This document shows positions 1 to 5,861 of a stretch of DNA of 7,157 nucleotides, piece by piece; the first letter of the stretch is position 1, and each line of letters starts with the position of its first letter. The DNA lies in the NCBI GenBank assembly GCA_947169005.1, contig CAMVOG010000122.1, positions 1-7,157 of the forward strand. Reading direction: 5' to 3'. This DNA is from an uncultured Clostridia bacterium (GTDB taxonomy: Bacteria > Bacillota > Clostridia > Oscillospirales > Oscillospiraceae). The notes beneath the pieces are model-generated. The model searched no databases, was not told the DNA's origin, and saw nothing but the letters and a program-made list of their open reading frames with translations. The translations under genes and the position numbers were made by a program.

Positions 1-51
1 TCACATCAATTGTAACACTACAAGTTTTTAGCTTTCGGCATGAAAAAAGGC

Positions 52-80
52 TTGCATCTTTCGGCGGAATGGGGTATAAT
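52..80 (+). promoter_or_regulatory. Sigma-A type promoter of the SRP RNA / dnaX unit
   Basis: A -35 box TTGCAT at 52-57 and a perfect -10 box TATAAT at 75-80 are separated by exactly 17 bases. This places the transcription start near 86-88, about 14 bases before the first base of the structured RNA. A near-consensus promoter fits a highly expressed stable RNA. No separate promoter was seen before dnaX, so this one probably also supplies dnaX and ybaB by readthrough (inference). Confidence 0.88.
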
Positions 81-100
81 ATTGGACGCTGAATAAATCC

Positions 101-414
101 TGCCGCGCCCGGCGCATGGCAGGGTCGCACTAACCGGGGAGATAGCGGTGCCCTGTACCTGCAACCCGCTACAGCAGGGGTGAATTCCGGCCCCCGGTCT
201 CGTAATGTGTTGTCAAGCACGTCATCGAAAGCGTTGAAGAAACGGTCCCGCGCAACGGGTCCCTGTGAACCATGTCAGGCGGGAGACCGAGCAGCATTAA
301 GCAGGCGCATCCGTGTGCCGCGGGGAAGCTGTTTCCGAGCAGACGGTGACGCAGGCGGACATATTGCGTGTACCAAAGGTCGGTGTGCGACTCTGCGATG
401 CGCCGGGCAGGCGC
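101..414 (+). ncRNA. ffs: Signal recognition particle RNA, large Bacillus-type (Alu plus S domain)
   Basis: This is the RNA scaffold of the signal recognition particle, which with Ffh targets nascent membrane and secreted proteins to FtsY and SecYEG. The S-domain core is clear at 274-296: the GTCAGG and AGCAGC strands of the symmetric loop flank a CGG/CCG stem (280-282 with 287-289) capped by a GAGA GNRA tetraloop (283-286). The 5' Alu domain, absent from the short E. coli 4.5S RNA, is visible at 131-180, with the GGTGCCCTGTACC stretch seen in the B. subtilis scRNA. The 5' and 3' ends close in a long helix, 107-130 with 385-408, broken only by a G-G mismatch at 118/397. The exact ends are estimated from this helix; the primary transcript probably starts near 87 and is trimmed. 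The position directly upstream of dnaX matches B. subtilis. Reading frames through this stretch are not coding. Confidence 0.94.
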
Positions 415-419
415 GTTTT
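398..419 (+). terminator. Possible weak terminator at the SRP RNA 3' end
   Basis: The 3' end of the RNA can refold locally: GCGCC at 400-404 pairs with GGCGC at 410-414 around a five-base loop, extendable by a G-U and an A-U pair, and is followed by TTTT at 416-419. This hairpin would compete with the terminal helix of the SRP RNA. The stem is short and the U run brief, so partial termination with readthrough into dnaX is the most that can be argued. Confidence 0.3.
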
Positions 420-459
420 ATGGGCGGCGTCCATGAAACAACGAAGATCGAATAAAGGC

Positions 460-478
460 GGGCGGCCGGAGGCCGCCC
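460..478 (+). repeat. GC-rich 8-bp hairpin in the dnaX leader
   Basis: GGGCGGCC (460-467) and GGCCGCCC (471-478) form a perfect 8-bp stem with a GGA loop. It lies between the SRP RNA and the dnaX ribosome binding site and ends four bases before that site. No T run follows, so it is not a standard intrinsic terminator. It may be an RNA processing or stabilising hairpin separating the stable RNA from the dnaX message. It could also be one copy of a short dispersed palindrome of a kind I recall from Oscillospiraceae intergenic regions (recollection, not verified). Confidence 0.5.
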
Positions 479-482
479 CTAC

Positions 483-490
483 GGAGGAGG
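483..490 (+). promoter_or_regulatory. Ribosome binding site that fixes the dnaX TTG start
   Basis: GGAGGAGG at 483-490 lies eight bases before the TTG codon at 499. No comparable site precedes the in-frame ATG at 313, which falls inside the SRP RNA. This decides for the TTG start. Confidence 0.85.
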
Positions 491-498
491 CGCTTCCG

Positions 499-2271
499 TT
501 GTATCAGGCTTTGTACCGCAAATGGCGGCCCCGCAGCTTTGCGGACGTGGTGGGCCAGCAGCATATCACCGACACGCTGAAAAGGCAGGTGCTGCTGGGT
601 CGGCTTTCCCATGCCTATCTCTTCACCGGCACCCGCGGCACCGGAAAAACCACCTGCGCCCGGCTGCTGGCGATGGCCGTGAACTGCGAAAACCCCGTGG
701 GGGGCGACCCCTGCGGCAAGTGCGCCTCCTGCCGGGGCATCGAGCAGGGCTCGGTGCTGGACGTGCTGGAGATCGACGCTGCCTCCAACAACGGCGTGGA
801 CAACATCCGCGCCCTGCGGGACGACGCGGTCTACACCCCCGCGGAGGTCAAGATGCGGGTGTACATCATCGACGAGGTGCATATGCTCTCCACCTCCGCC
901 TTCAACGCCCTGCTGAAAATTTTGGAGGAGCCCCCCGAGCATCTGATGTTTATTCTGGCGACGACGGAGCTGCACAAGGTCCCCGCCACGATCCTTTCCC
1001 GCTGCCAGCGCTATTCCTTCAAGCGCATCTCTCCGGAGGATATCCGCGCCCGGCTGGAGCAGGTGGCCGCCGCCGAACAGATCGAGCTGACGGGAGAGGC
1101 CGCCGCCATGCTGGCTCAGTTGGCGGACGGCTCCATGCGGGACGCCCTGAGTCTGCTGGACCAATGCTCCGGCGATAAGGTGGACCGGGCCCGGGTGGTC
1201 AGCGCTATCGGCGTGGCGGACAACGAGGAGACTCTGCGGCTCTACGCCGCCATCCGGGGCCGGGACGGCAAAGCCGCCATGGAGACCCTGGACGAACTTT
1301 ATCAGAACGGACGCAACGTCTCCGCTGTGCTGGACCGGCTCTCCGGCCTGTACCGGGACCTGCTGATGGTCCGGCTGGCTCCGGAGGGCGGCACGGCCCT
1401 GCTGAAAAGCGGCTTCGCCCCCGAGGAGCTGACGCGGCAGGCACAGGGCATGGAGATCCCCGCCCTGCTGGCGGGGCTGGAGATATTGGACGAGACGATT
1501 TCCGGTCTCCGGGGCAGCGCCTCCCGCCGCCTGGCGGCGGAGCTCTGCCTGCTGCGGCTCTGCGACTACTCCCCCGCCGAGGGGCTCACAGCCTTCGCCG
1601 TGCCCCAGGCGGTCTATGCCGCGCCGACGGCTCCCGCGTCCGCGCCACAGGCGGCAGCTCCCGCGCCAGTGGCTCCCGCGCCTGCGGAGGACGCGCCCGC
1701 GCCCGTTGCGGAAGCGCCCGTTCCCGAGGCGCCTGTGTACGCCAGCAGAGACGACTTCCCGCCCTATGCCCCGCCGGAGCCCTTCCGCGCTCCGAAAGCG
1801 CCCGCGCGGACCGATGAAACAGCTTCCCCCTCCCCCGCCCCGGCGGCGGAGACCGCGCTGAGCTGGGCGGCCATTCTGAAGCTGCTGAAAAAGCGGATGG
1901 ACAGCTTTATCTACAATATCCTGGCGGACCCGGAGCAGACGGTGGCCCGGCTGCGCGGGCGGGAGGTACGGCTCCTGTGCAAGAGCCCCTTCAGTCTGAC
2001 GCTGCTGGACGCGGACACCTGCGCAGCGGTGGCCCAGGCGGCGGCGGAGCTCTCCCCCGGCGGCTGGCGGGCCACGGCCCTGGAATACAGCGAGGAGGAG
2101 GCTGAGGCGGACAGCGCCCCCGCAGCGGTCCCCGCTCCCGCGCCGGAGCCCGCGGAGGAGCCCTCCCCCATGCCGGAGGCCCCGGCGGAGGCAGAGGAAA
2201 AGGCGGAAACGGAAAGTAAACTGGACCGGCTCATGCGCCGGTTTGACATCAAATACGACGAAGGAGAATAA
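499..2271 (+). CDS. dnaX: DNA polymerase III subunit tau (DnaX)
   Basis: The protein is the ATPase core of the clamp loader, which opens the DnaN sliding clamp onto primed DNA and tethers the polymerase at the fork. It has 590 residues, close to the usual Firmicute size. TTG at 499 was chosen because it follows GGAGGAGG by eight bases and gives the family N-terminus (YQALYRKWRP); an in-frame ATG at 313 would start inside the SRP RNA. Visible motifs: Walker A GTRGTGKTT (44-52), zinc-module cysteines C63, C72, C75 and C78, Walker B VYIIDE (121-126), the SRC motif (167-169) and the sensor-2 segment GSMRDALSLLDQ with R214. The AAA+ and collar domains run to about residue 360. A Pro/Ala-rich linker (about 367-454), a tau C-terminal domain (about 455-531), a second acidic Pro-rich linker and a short terminal helix follow. 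It is the first gene of an operon with ybaB, which starts six bases after its stop. Confidence 0.97.
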   Translation: MYQALYRKWRPRSFADVVGQQHITDTLKRQVLLGRLSHAYLFTGTRGTGKTTCARLLAMAVNCENPVGGDPCGKCASCRGIEQGSVLDVLEIDAASNNGVDNIRALRDDAVYTPAEVKMRVYIIDEVHMLSTSAFNALLKILEEPPEHLMFILATTELHKVPATILSRCQRYSFKRISPEDIRARLEQVAAAEQIELTGEAAAMLAQLADGSMRDALSLLDQCSGDKVDRARVVSAIGVADNEETLRLYAAIRGRDGKAAMETLDELYQNGRNVSAVLDRLSGLYRDLLMVRLAPEGGTALLKSGFAPEELTRQAQGMEIPALLAGLEILDETISGLRGSASRRLAAELCLLRLCDYSPAEGLTAFAVPQAVYAAPTAPASAPQAAAPAPVAPAPAEDAPAPVAEAPVPEAPVYASRDDFPPYAPPEPFRAPKAPARTDETASPSPAPAAETALSWAAILKLLKKRMDSFIYNILADPEQTVARLRGREVRLLCKSPFSLTLLDADTCAAVAQAAAELSPGGWRATALEYSEEEAEADSAPAAVPAPAPEPAEEPSPMPEAPAEAEEKAETESKLDRLMRRFDIKYDEGE

Positions 2272-2276
2272 GAGAT

Positions 2277-2627
2277 ATGGCAAAAGGTGGATTTCGCGGT
2301 GGCGCTTACGGCGGCGGCATGAACGCGAACATGATCAAGCAGGCCCAGAAGATGCAGCAGGACATGATGAAGATGCAGGCCGAGCTGGAGGAGAAGGAAT
2401 ACGAGGCCACCGCGGGCGGCGGCGTCGTGACGGCGAAGGTGAACGGCAAGAAGGAGCTCTGCGCCCTCACCATCGACCCCGAGGCCGTTGACCCGGAGGA
2501 CGTGGAGATGCTGCAGGATATGGTGATCGCCGCGGTGAACGAGGCGCTGCGCAAGGCCGACGCCTCCGCCGCCGAGACCATGTCCAAGCTCACGGGCGGT
2601 CTCAACCTGGGCGGCCTGGGCTTCTGA
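2277..2627 (+). CDS. ybaB: YbaB/EbfC family nucleoid-associated protein
   Basis: This is a small DNA-binding protein of the YbaB/EbfC family (116 aa, near the usual 100-115), whose members act as dimers on the nucleoid. The family pattern is plain. A Gly- and Met-rich N-terminus (MAKGGFRGG) leads into a charged helix (KQAQKMQQDMMKMQAELEEK, about residues 21-40). A GGGVV beta segment and VNGKKEL follow, then the conserved IDPEAVDPEDVEML region, a second helix and a Gly-rich tail. The ATG is six bases after the dnaX stop; AAGGAG at 2261-2266, inside the end of dnaX, is its ribosome binding site, so translation is likely coupled. In B. subtilis recR follows this gene; here a terminator does. Confidence 0.95.
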   Translation: MAKGGFRGGAYGGGMNANMIKQAQKMQQDMMKMQAELEEKEYEATAGGGVVTAKVNGKKELCALTIDPEAVDPEDVEMLQDMVIAAVNEALRKADASAAETMSKLTGGLNLGGLGF

Positions 2628-2652
2628 GACACGCGGCATATGATAAACCGAT

Positions 2653-2705
2653 AAAAGGGACGGTTTCTTTCCCTCCGCAGCGAGGTGAAGAAACCGTCCC
2701 TTTTT
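2653..2705. terminator. Bidirectional intrinsic terminator between ybaB and the dockerin gene
   Basis: A 17-bp stem pairs 2653-2669 with 2688-2704, around a loop with a small inner CCTC/GAGG pairing. On the plus strand the descending arm ends in TTTTT (2701-2705); on the minus strand the other arm ends in TTTT. It lies between the convergent genes ybaB and 2738-3454 and can serve both. The AAGGGACGG core resembles that of the terminator at 3880-3933. Confidence 0.9.
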
Positions 2706-2737
2706 CATTCAGTTACGTGGAGCTCAATACCGCAGAG

Positions 2738-3454
2738 TCAGTATAGTGCGTCCGTTCTGCCGCCCGCCAGACGGCGGAAGAGCAGGAGCGCGTCCCGGCT
2801 GCTCACCTTCTCATCGCCATCCACGTCCGCTTGGGCGGGGTCCTTCACGGCGGCGGTGCTGCCGGAGGCGTAGGCAAAGAGGGCGTGGGCGTCAAGCAGA
2901 TCCTTCGCGCCGTCGCCGTTCAGGTCGGGTACCGCGTCGCCGGCGCCGCCCAGGGTAACGGACGCGGTATACTCAAGGCCCGTATCGCTGCCGAATTCAT
3001 CCGCCCGGTCCGGGTGCAGGCCAATGACCTCCCCGGTCATGCGCAGGGTATAAGTCTCCGCCGGGGCGTCGGGGGCCACGGTGTACACCGCCGTCCAGAT
3101 AGGAGCGTTGACCTTGGCCAGGATGCCGTTGGCATAGCTGCTGTCCATCCACAGGACGTGGCCGGTGGCGGCGTCATTCTCCCAGGCGGAGGCGCCCGCC
3201 GGGCCGCCGGGCCGCAGCTCCGTCAAGCTCAGATAACCGCTGCTGTCCTTCACGTCAAAAAGCAGGTCCAGGCCGTAAAACCAGGTCCCCTCGTCCCCCT
3301 CGCCGTCGTCATAGAGATTCAGAAAGCTCAGCTCGACGGTCTGCCCAACCGCCTCGGCCCGCAGCGCATATTCCTCCGCCGCGGCCGACGCCGGACCAAC
3401 CGACAAGCCCAGAGCCAGAAGCAGGCACAGAAGCCCGCAGCTTAATCTTTTCAT
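2738..3454 (-). CDS. Secreted cohesin-like and dockerin-containing protein
   Basis: This is an exported 238-residue protein. ATG 3454 is chosen over an in-frame ATG at 3469 because GGGAGG (3462-3467) lies seven bases before it and overlaps the earlier codon's surroundings. Residues 1-26 form a signal peptide: MKR, a Leu-rich core, then a PASAAA cleavage region. Residues about 28-168 resemble a cohesin-type beta-sandwich, with a GxDLLFDV strand, a segment GHVLWMDSSYANG and an ending of APAETYTLRMTGEV type. Residues 177-232 are a type I dockerin with two F-hand calcium loops: D177-N179-D181-D188 (PDLNGDG) and D210-D212-D214-D221 (ADVDGDE), each followed by a helix. Dockerins bind cohesins on scaffoldins or cell-surface anchors, so this protein is probably part of an extracellular complex. 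It has its own strong promoter and shares a terminator with ybaB. No catalytic domain is seen. The dockerin call is firm, the cohesin-like one moderate. Confidence 0.85.
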   Translation of the reverse strand: MKRLSCGLLCLLLALGLSVGPASAAAEEYALRAEAVGQTVELSFLNLYDDGEGDEGTWFYGLDLLFDVKDSSGYLSLTELRPGGPAGASAWENDAATGHVLWMDSSYANGILAKVNAPIWTAVYTVAPDAPAETYTLRMTGEVIGLHPDRADEFGSDTGLEYTASVTLGGAGDAVPDLNGDGAKDLLDAHALFAYASGSTAAVKDPAQADVDGDEKVSSRDALLLFRRLAGGRTDALY

Positions 3455-3493
3455 CAGAACGCCTCCCATTTATACTAAAGTATTCGTATTTTT

Positions 3494-3522
3494 ATCTTAC
3501 CACAACTGTACCATTTTGTCAA
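3494..3522 (-). promoter_or_regulatory. Promoter of the dockerin-protein gene
   Basis: Read on the minus strand, a perfect TTGACA (3517-3522) and TAAGAT (3494-3499) are separated by 17 bases. The predicted start near 3487 leaves a leader of about 33 bases with the GGGAGG site at 3462-3467. Confidence 0.8.
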
Positions 3523-3538
3523 AGAAAAGCGAAAGCTC

Positions 3539-3566
3539 TTGACAGAAACGAAAAATCCGCTATGAT
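3539..3566 (+). promoter_or_regulatory. Promoter of the TSCPD-protein gene
   Basis: TTGACA at 3539-3544 and TATGAT at 3561-3566 are separated by 16 bases. Transcription would start near 3573. The -35 boxes of this and the divergent promoter are only 16 bases apart (3523-3538), so the two may interfere or share a regulator. The TATGAT box contains the in-frame ATG at 3562, which therefore cannot be the start codon. Confidence 0.8.
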
Positions 3567-3594
3567 AAAGAAAAACGAAACGGAGGATCATCTA

Positions 3595-3861
3595 ATGGCA
3601 AGCTATTCCTACAATACCCGGGGCGTCTGCGCCCGGCAGGTGGTTTTTGATCTTGAAAACGGGAAGCTGAACAACGTGAAGTTCATCGGCGGATGTCCCG
3701 GCAACACCAAGGCCATCGCCAAGCTCTTAGAGGGAGCCGACGCGAAGCGCACCGTGGACATTCTCAAGGGCAACGACTGCGGCGGCCGCGGCACCTCCTG
3801 CGCCGATCAGCTCGCCATCGCCGTGGAGCTGGCGATGGAGAAGGAAGGGGCCAGCGCCTGA
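3595..3861 (+). CDS. TSCPD domain-containing small protein (TIGR03905-like)
   Basis: This is an 88-residue cytoplasmic protein that matches, by recall, the short family of stand-alone TSCPD domains; the same domain is found at the C-terminus of some ribonucleotide reductases. Its molecular role is not established. The characteristic features are GVCARQVVFDL near the start, GGCPGNTKAI (32-41) and GGRGTSCADQLA (63-74), the last corresponding to the TSCPD signature. Four cysteines, C12, C34, C62 and C69, sit in conserved-looking positions and could bind metal or act in redox (inference). ATG 3595 is chosen because GGAGG (3582-3586) lies eight bases before it; the in-frame ATG at 3562 lies within the -10 box. 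The gene is transcribed alone and closed by its own long terminator. Confidence 0.88.
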   Translation: MASYSYNTRGVCARQVVFDLENGKLNNVKFIGGCPGNTKAIAKLLEGADAKRTVDILKGNDCGGRGTSCADQLAIAVELAMEKEGASA

Positions 3862-3879
3862 GGACGCGACCCGGCAGGT

Positions 3880-3933
3880 GAATACGCAAAAAGGGGACGG
3901 CGCTTGCCGTCCCCTTTTGCGTATTCGGTTTTT
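3880..3933. terminator. Long bidirectional terminator after the TSCPD gene
   Basis: A stem of about 21 bp pairs 3880-3901 with 3906-3926, with one bulged A and a four-base loop, followed by GGTTTTT. On the minus strand the same structure has a TTTTT tract in its descending arm. Its right end touches the stop codon of the UroD 3' remnant at 3933. This suggests it once served both the TSCPD gene and a convergent uroD-like gene. Confidence 0.9.
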
Positions 3934-3991
3934 CAGCTGTTCTTCGCCAGCCACTCGGCGCCGCAGCGGCTCGCCTCGTCGATGACGACGG
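3933..3991 (-). pseudogene. Remnant 3' end of the UroD-like gene (direct repeat copy 1)
   Basis: On the minus strand this stretch encodes VVIDEASRCGAEWLAKNS and a TGA stop, against VVIDEANRYGAEWLAKNS at the end of the intact gene. Over 59 bases it matches 4811-4869 with two mismatches, at 3964 and 3970, both changing an amino acid (Asn to Ser, Tyr to Cys). The match starts exactly at the stop codon and ends abruptly after 3991. No upstream coding sequence, ribosome site or start is present, so it is not a gene. It is either a displaced gene end left by an insertion or the last piece of a lost tandem copy. Confidence 0.9.
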
Positions 3992-3995
3992 CGCC

Positions 3996-4016
3996 ATGCC
4001 GTCCTCAGAACGGCAT
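3996..4016. repeat. Small hairpin just beyond the repeat remnant
   Basis: ATGCCGT (3996-4002) and ACGGCAT (4010-4016) pair around a seven-base loop. The T-rich stretch at 4034-4041 is too far away for a classical plus-strand terminator, and no U run follows on the minus strand. It may still mark the 3' end of the lipoprotein message. It begins five bases after the direct repeat ends, so it could also be a junction feature. Confidence 0.4.
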
Positions 4017-4060
4017 TATTCTCTCATACCTTTGTTTTTTTCTCTCCCCAAACGTCTGAT

Positions 4061-4717
4061 TCATTGGCCAGTCGTTTCTCTTTGGGACAAAAGCGGCAAT
4101 AATTCTTTGCAAAAAGCCTCTAACGAATAGCCCGTGTACTCTTCCAGATAGCCTTGTTGAGTAAGAGCCAATAAAAAGTTATCTTTCGTAAGATAAGCAC
4201 TGCTATTCTTTGAACAGGAAAAAACCGTTTCGTCATATGCAAACAATTCATCTTCATCAGGCTTATTTATTAAACACAGATAGCGCTCACCAGTCTTGAA
4301 GGCTTCCAGAGAGCCGGCATAAAGCACGGAGCCAAAAAAGAGGTTGACTGTATCGCTTTCGGATAAACCAGCAGAGTCAAATAACACTTTTTCAATATGT
4401 GCCTGCAAATATTCGCAATCAACGGTATTAGAGAATGGAGCGGAGGGATCATCGACCGGAGAGGCGAACACCGGATTCGTAAAAGAGTCTCCCTCAACCT
4501 TTATTACAACGACCGCATCAATTAAATGTACGACACGGTCAATTTTGCTGCTCTCAGCCGAAGCCGCAGACTGTTCGTCATAAGGGTACTCTTGTCTCAG
4601 CGCGGAGATTTCTTCATCACTTAACCTTGGCCGCACGGAATCAGTGCCACAGGCAGATAGTAATATGAAACTGCTGATAATCAAAACGAGAGGAAAGAGT
4701 GTTTTTCTTCTTTTCAT
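4061..4717 (-). CDS. Putative lipoprotein of unknown function
   Basis: This is a 218-residue exported lipoprotein. The N-terminus has MKRRK, a hydrophobic core and a lipobox LSAC with the acylated cysteine at C23, so the protein should be anchored to the outer face of the membrane. The rest shows no family I can name: a region DRVVHLIDAVVVIKVEGD (about 60-77), a stretch with GERYLCLINKP (about 142-152), and a C-terminal helical part ending in LLPLLSQ. There are no other membrane segments. By eye its base composition is clearly AT-richer than that of the flanking genes, and its codon use is less GC-biased. It sits alone between two direct repeats of the UroD 3' end, which with the composition suggests acquisition from elsewhere. 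No strong ribosome site is seen (GGGCGAG about seven bases upstream is the best), and no clear promoter. Confidence 0.8.
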   Translation of the reverse strand: MKRRKTLFPLVLIISSFILLSACGTDSVRPRLSDEEISALRQEYPYDEQSAASAESSKIDRVVHLIDAVVVIKVEGDSFTNPVFASPVDDPSAPFSNTVDCEYLQAHIEKVLFDSAGLSESDTVNLFFGSVLYAGSLEAFKTGERYLCLINKPDEDELFAYDETVFSCSKNSSAYLTKDNFLLALTQQGYLEEYTGYSLEAFCKELLPLLSQRETTGQ

Positions 4718-4762
4718 TATATGACTCGCCCACTTCTCAAAACGGAATAATCTGACTATATG

Positions 4763-4799
4763 AAAAAATGGCTGCTGTCATAGGCAATGACAGCAGCCA
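4763..4799 (-). terminator. Terminator of the UroD-like gene
   Basis: On the minus strand a perfect 13-bp stem (4787-4799 with 4769-4781, five-base loop) is followed by TTTTTT (complement of 4763-4768). It begins 11 bases after the UroD-like stop codon and separates that transcript from the lipoprotein gene. Confidence 0.92.
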
Positions 4800-4810
4800 C
4801 TTAATCTTAC

Positions 4811-4869
4811 TCAGCTGTTCTTCGCCAGCCACTCGGCGCCGTAGCGGTTCGCCTCGTCGATGACGACGG
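4811..4869. repeat. Direct repeat copy 2 (functional 3' end of the UroD-like gene)
   Basis: These 59 bases match 3933-3991 at 57 positions in the same orientation. The unit from one copy to the next is 878 bases and contains the lipoprotein gene and the UroD terminator. The left border of the homology coincides with the stop codon in both copies. Confidence 0.88.
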
Positions 4870-5812
4870 GGGTGACCCAGGCGTTCAGGCACTCCAGGGA
4901 GCCGATGCAGGGCAGGAAGCAGCCGCCGGGAGCGTACTCGTCGATGGCGCGGCGCACCTCGGCGCGCACGGCCTCCTCCGTCACGTCCGCGTGGTCGATG
5001 AGGCCCTGGTCCAGGCCGCCCAGGAGCAGCAGCTTGCCATTGGTCTCCTTCTGGATGCGCTTGATATCGTTCTGGGGCAGGACGCCCTGCCACATATCCA
5101 CGCCCAGGTCCACCAGATCGGGGGCAAAGTCCGTGGCATAGCAGTCGCAGTGATGCTGGATCATCACGCCGCGGGACTTGAGGTAGCCGTACATCTTTGC
5201 GTAATGGGGCTTCAGCAGCTTCTGGAACACGGAACGGGAGAAGAACTCCGCCGTCTTGCTGCCCCAGTCGTCATGGCTGTGGATGATATCGGGATGCAGA
5301 TTGTCGATGAGCTGCTCAAAGACCTTGATCTTCCAGTCGGCATAGGCGCCGAAGAAGTCATACATGGCCTCGGGCTCCTCATACATATTCACGAGGCAGT
5401 CCTCAAAGGTCATGAGGCAGTGGGCACGCTCAAAGAGGCCGCGGAAGGAGGCCACCATGACGAACTCATTCTCCCGGTCAACCTGATCAATGGCGGCCTT
5501 CGCGTCGGACCAATCCAGATCGGAAGGGATCTCGGGGAAAACGACGTAATCCCGCCACTTGGTGATATCCTTGATGACCTGGTTTTCCTCGTTGACCATG
5601 GGGATGACGCCGGGGTCGCCGGGGAGATAGCGGTGCCACACACCCCAGTGGTCCTGCACGCGCTCACCCTGCATGAAGAGGATGTCCCAGATGGAAATGG
5701 GGTCCATGATGCAGTTGAACATGACCTTGGGGAAGGGATCGAAGCCATAGCCCATCCACTTGATGGGCTTCTCATTGTGCATAACGGAAAGGAATTTTTC
5801 TTTCTTGTTCAT
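4811..5812 (-). CDS. Uroporphyrinogen decarboxylase/MtaA-like family protein
   Basis: This is a 333-residue protein of the UroD superfamily. That superfamily covers haem-pathway decarboxylases and the zinc-dependent methyltransferases that move methyl groups from corrinoid proteins. The TIM-barrel features are visible as HPDIIHSHDDWG (about 173-184), a GVMIQHHCDCY segment (215-225), MWQGVLPQNDI (240-250), LLLLGGLDQG (261-270) and GGCFLPCIGS (296-305). H220/H221, C222 and a later cysteine (C298 or C302) recall the His-x-Cys...Cys zinc site of MtaA/MtbA methyltransferases, so a corrinoid methyl-transfer role is more likely than haem synthesis (inference). ATG 5812 was chosen because GGAGG lies upstream at 5824-5828 and the longer 26-residue extension is not family-like. 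It follows the SDR gene on the same strand but has its own candidate promoter. Substrate unknown. Confidence 0.87.
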   Translation of the reverse strand: MNKKEKFLSVMHNEKPIKWMGYGFDPFPKVMFNCIMDPISIWDILFMQGERVQDHWGVWHRYLPGDPGVIPMVNEENQVIKDITKWRDYVVFPEIPSDLDWSDAKAAIDQVDRENEFVMVASFRGLFERAHCLMTFEDCLVNMYEEPEAMYDFFGAYADWKIKVFEQLIDNLHPDIIHSHDDWGSKTAEFFSRSVFQKLLKPHYAKMYGYLKSRGVMIQHHCDCYATDFAPDLVDLGVDMWQGVLPQNDIKRIQKETNGKLLLLGGLDQGLIDHADVTEEAVRAEVRRAIDEYAPGGCFLPCIGSLECLNAWVTPVVIDEANRYGAEWLAKNS

Positions 5813-5861
5813 TCTGAATAGCACCTCCAACGGGTTAGTATTTGCGTACCATAGCACTTTA

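Noticed and set aside
180..455. Small open frame over the SRP RNA
   Set aside because: It lies across the conserved RNA core, has no ribosome binding site and gives an unrecognisable Arg/Ser-rich product.
1885..1893. Possible programmed frameshift site in dnaX (gamma subunit)
   Set aside because: The codons read CTG AAA AAG. A slippery heptamer of the A AAA AAG type needs an A before AAA; here it is G, so P-site re-pairing fails. The site is also inside the C-terminal domain, past the linker. No other A-rich heptamer was seen.
418..2283. Long open frame antisense to dnaX
   Set aside because: It mirrors the GC-rich codon pattern of dnaX, has low-complexity Arg/Gly-rich content with no family features, and overlaps a certain gene.
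2831..3445. Plus-strand frame opposite the dockerin gene
   Set aside because: It is a GC-driven shadow. The minus strand carries the signal peptide, dockerin motifs, promoter and ribosome site.
4991..5821. Plus-strand frame opposite the UroD-like gene
   Set aside because: The translation is a hydrophobic His/Val/Gly-rich shadow without a ribosome site; the minus strand encodes the recognisable family.
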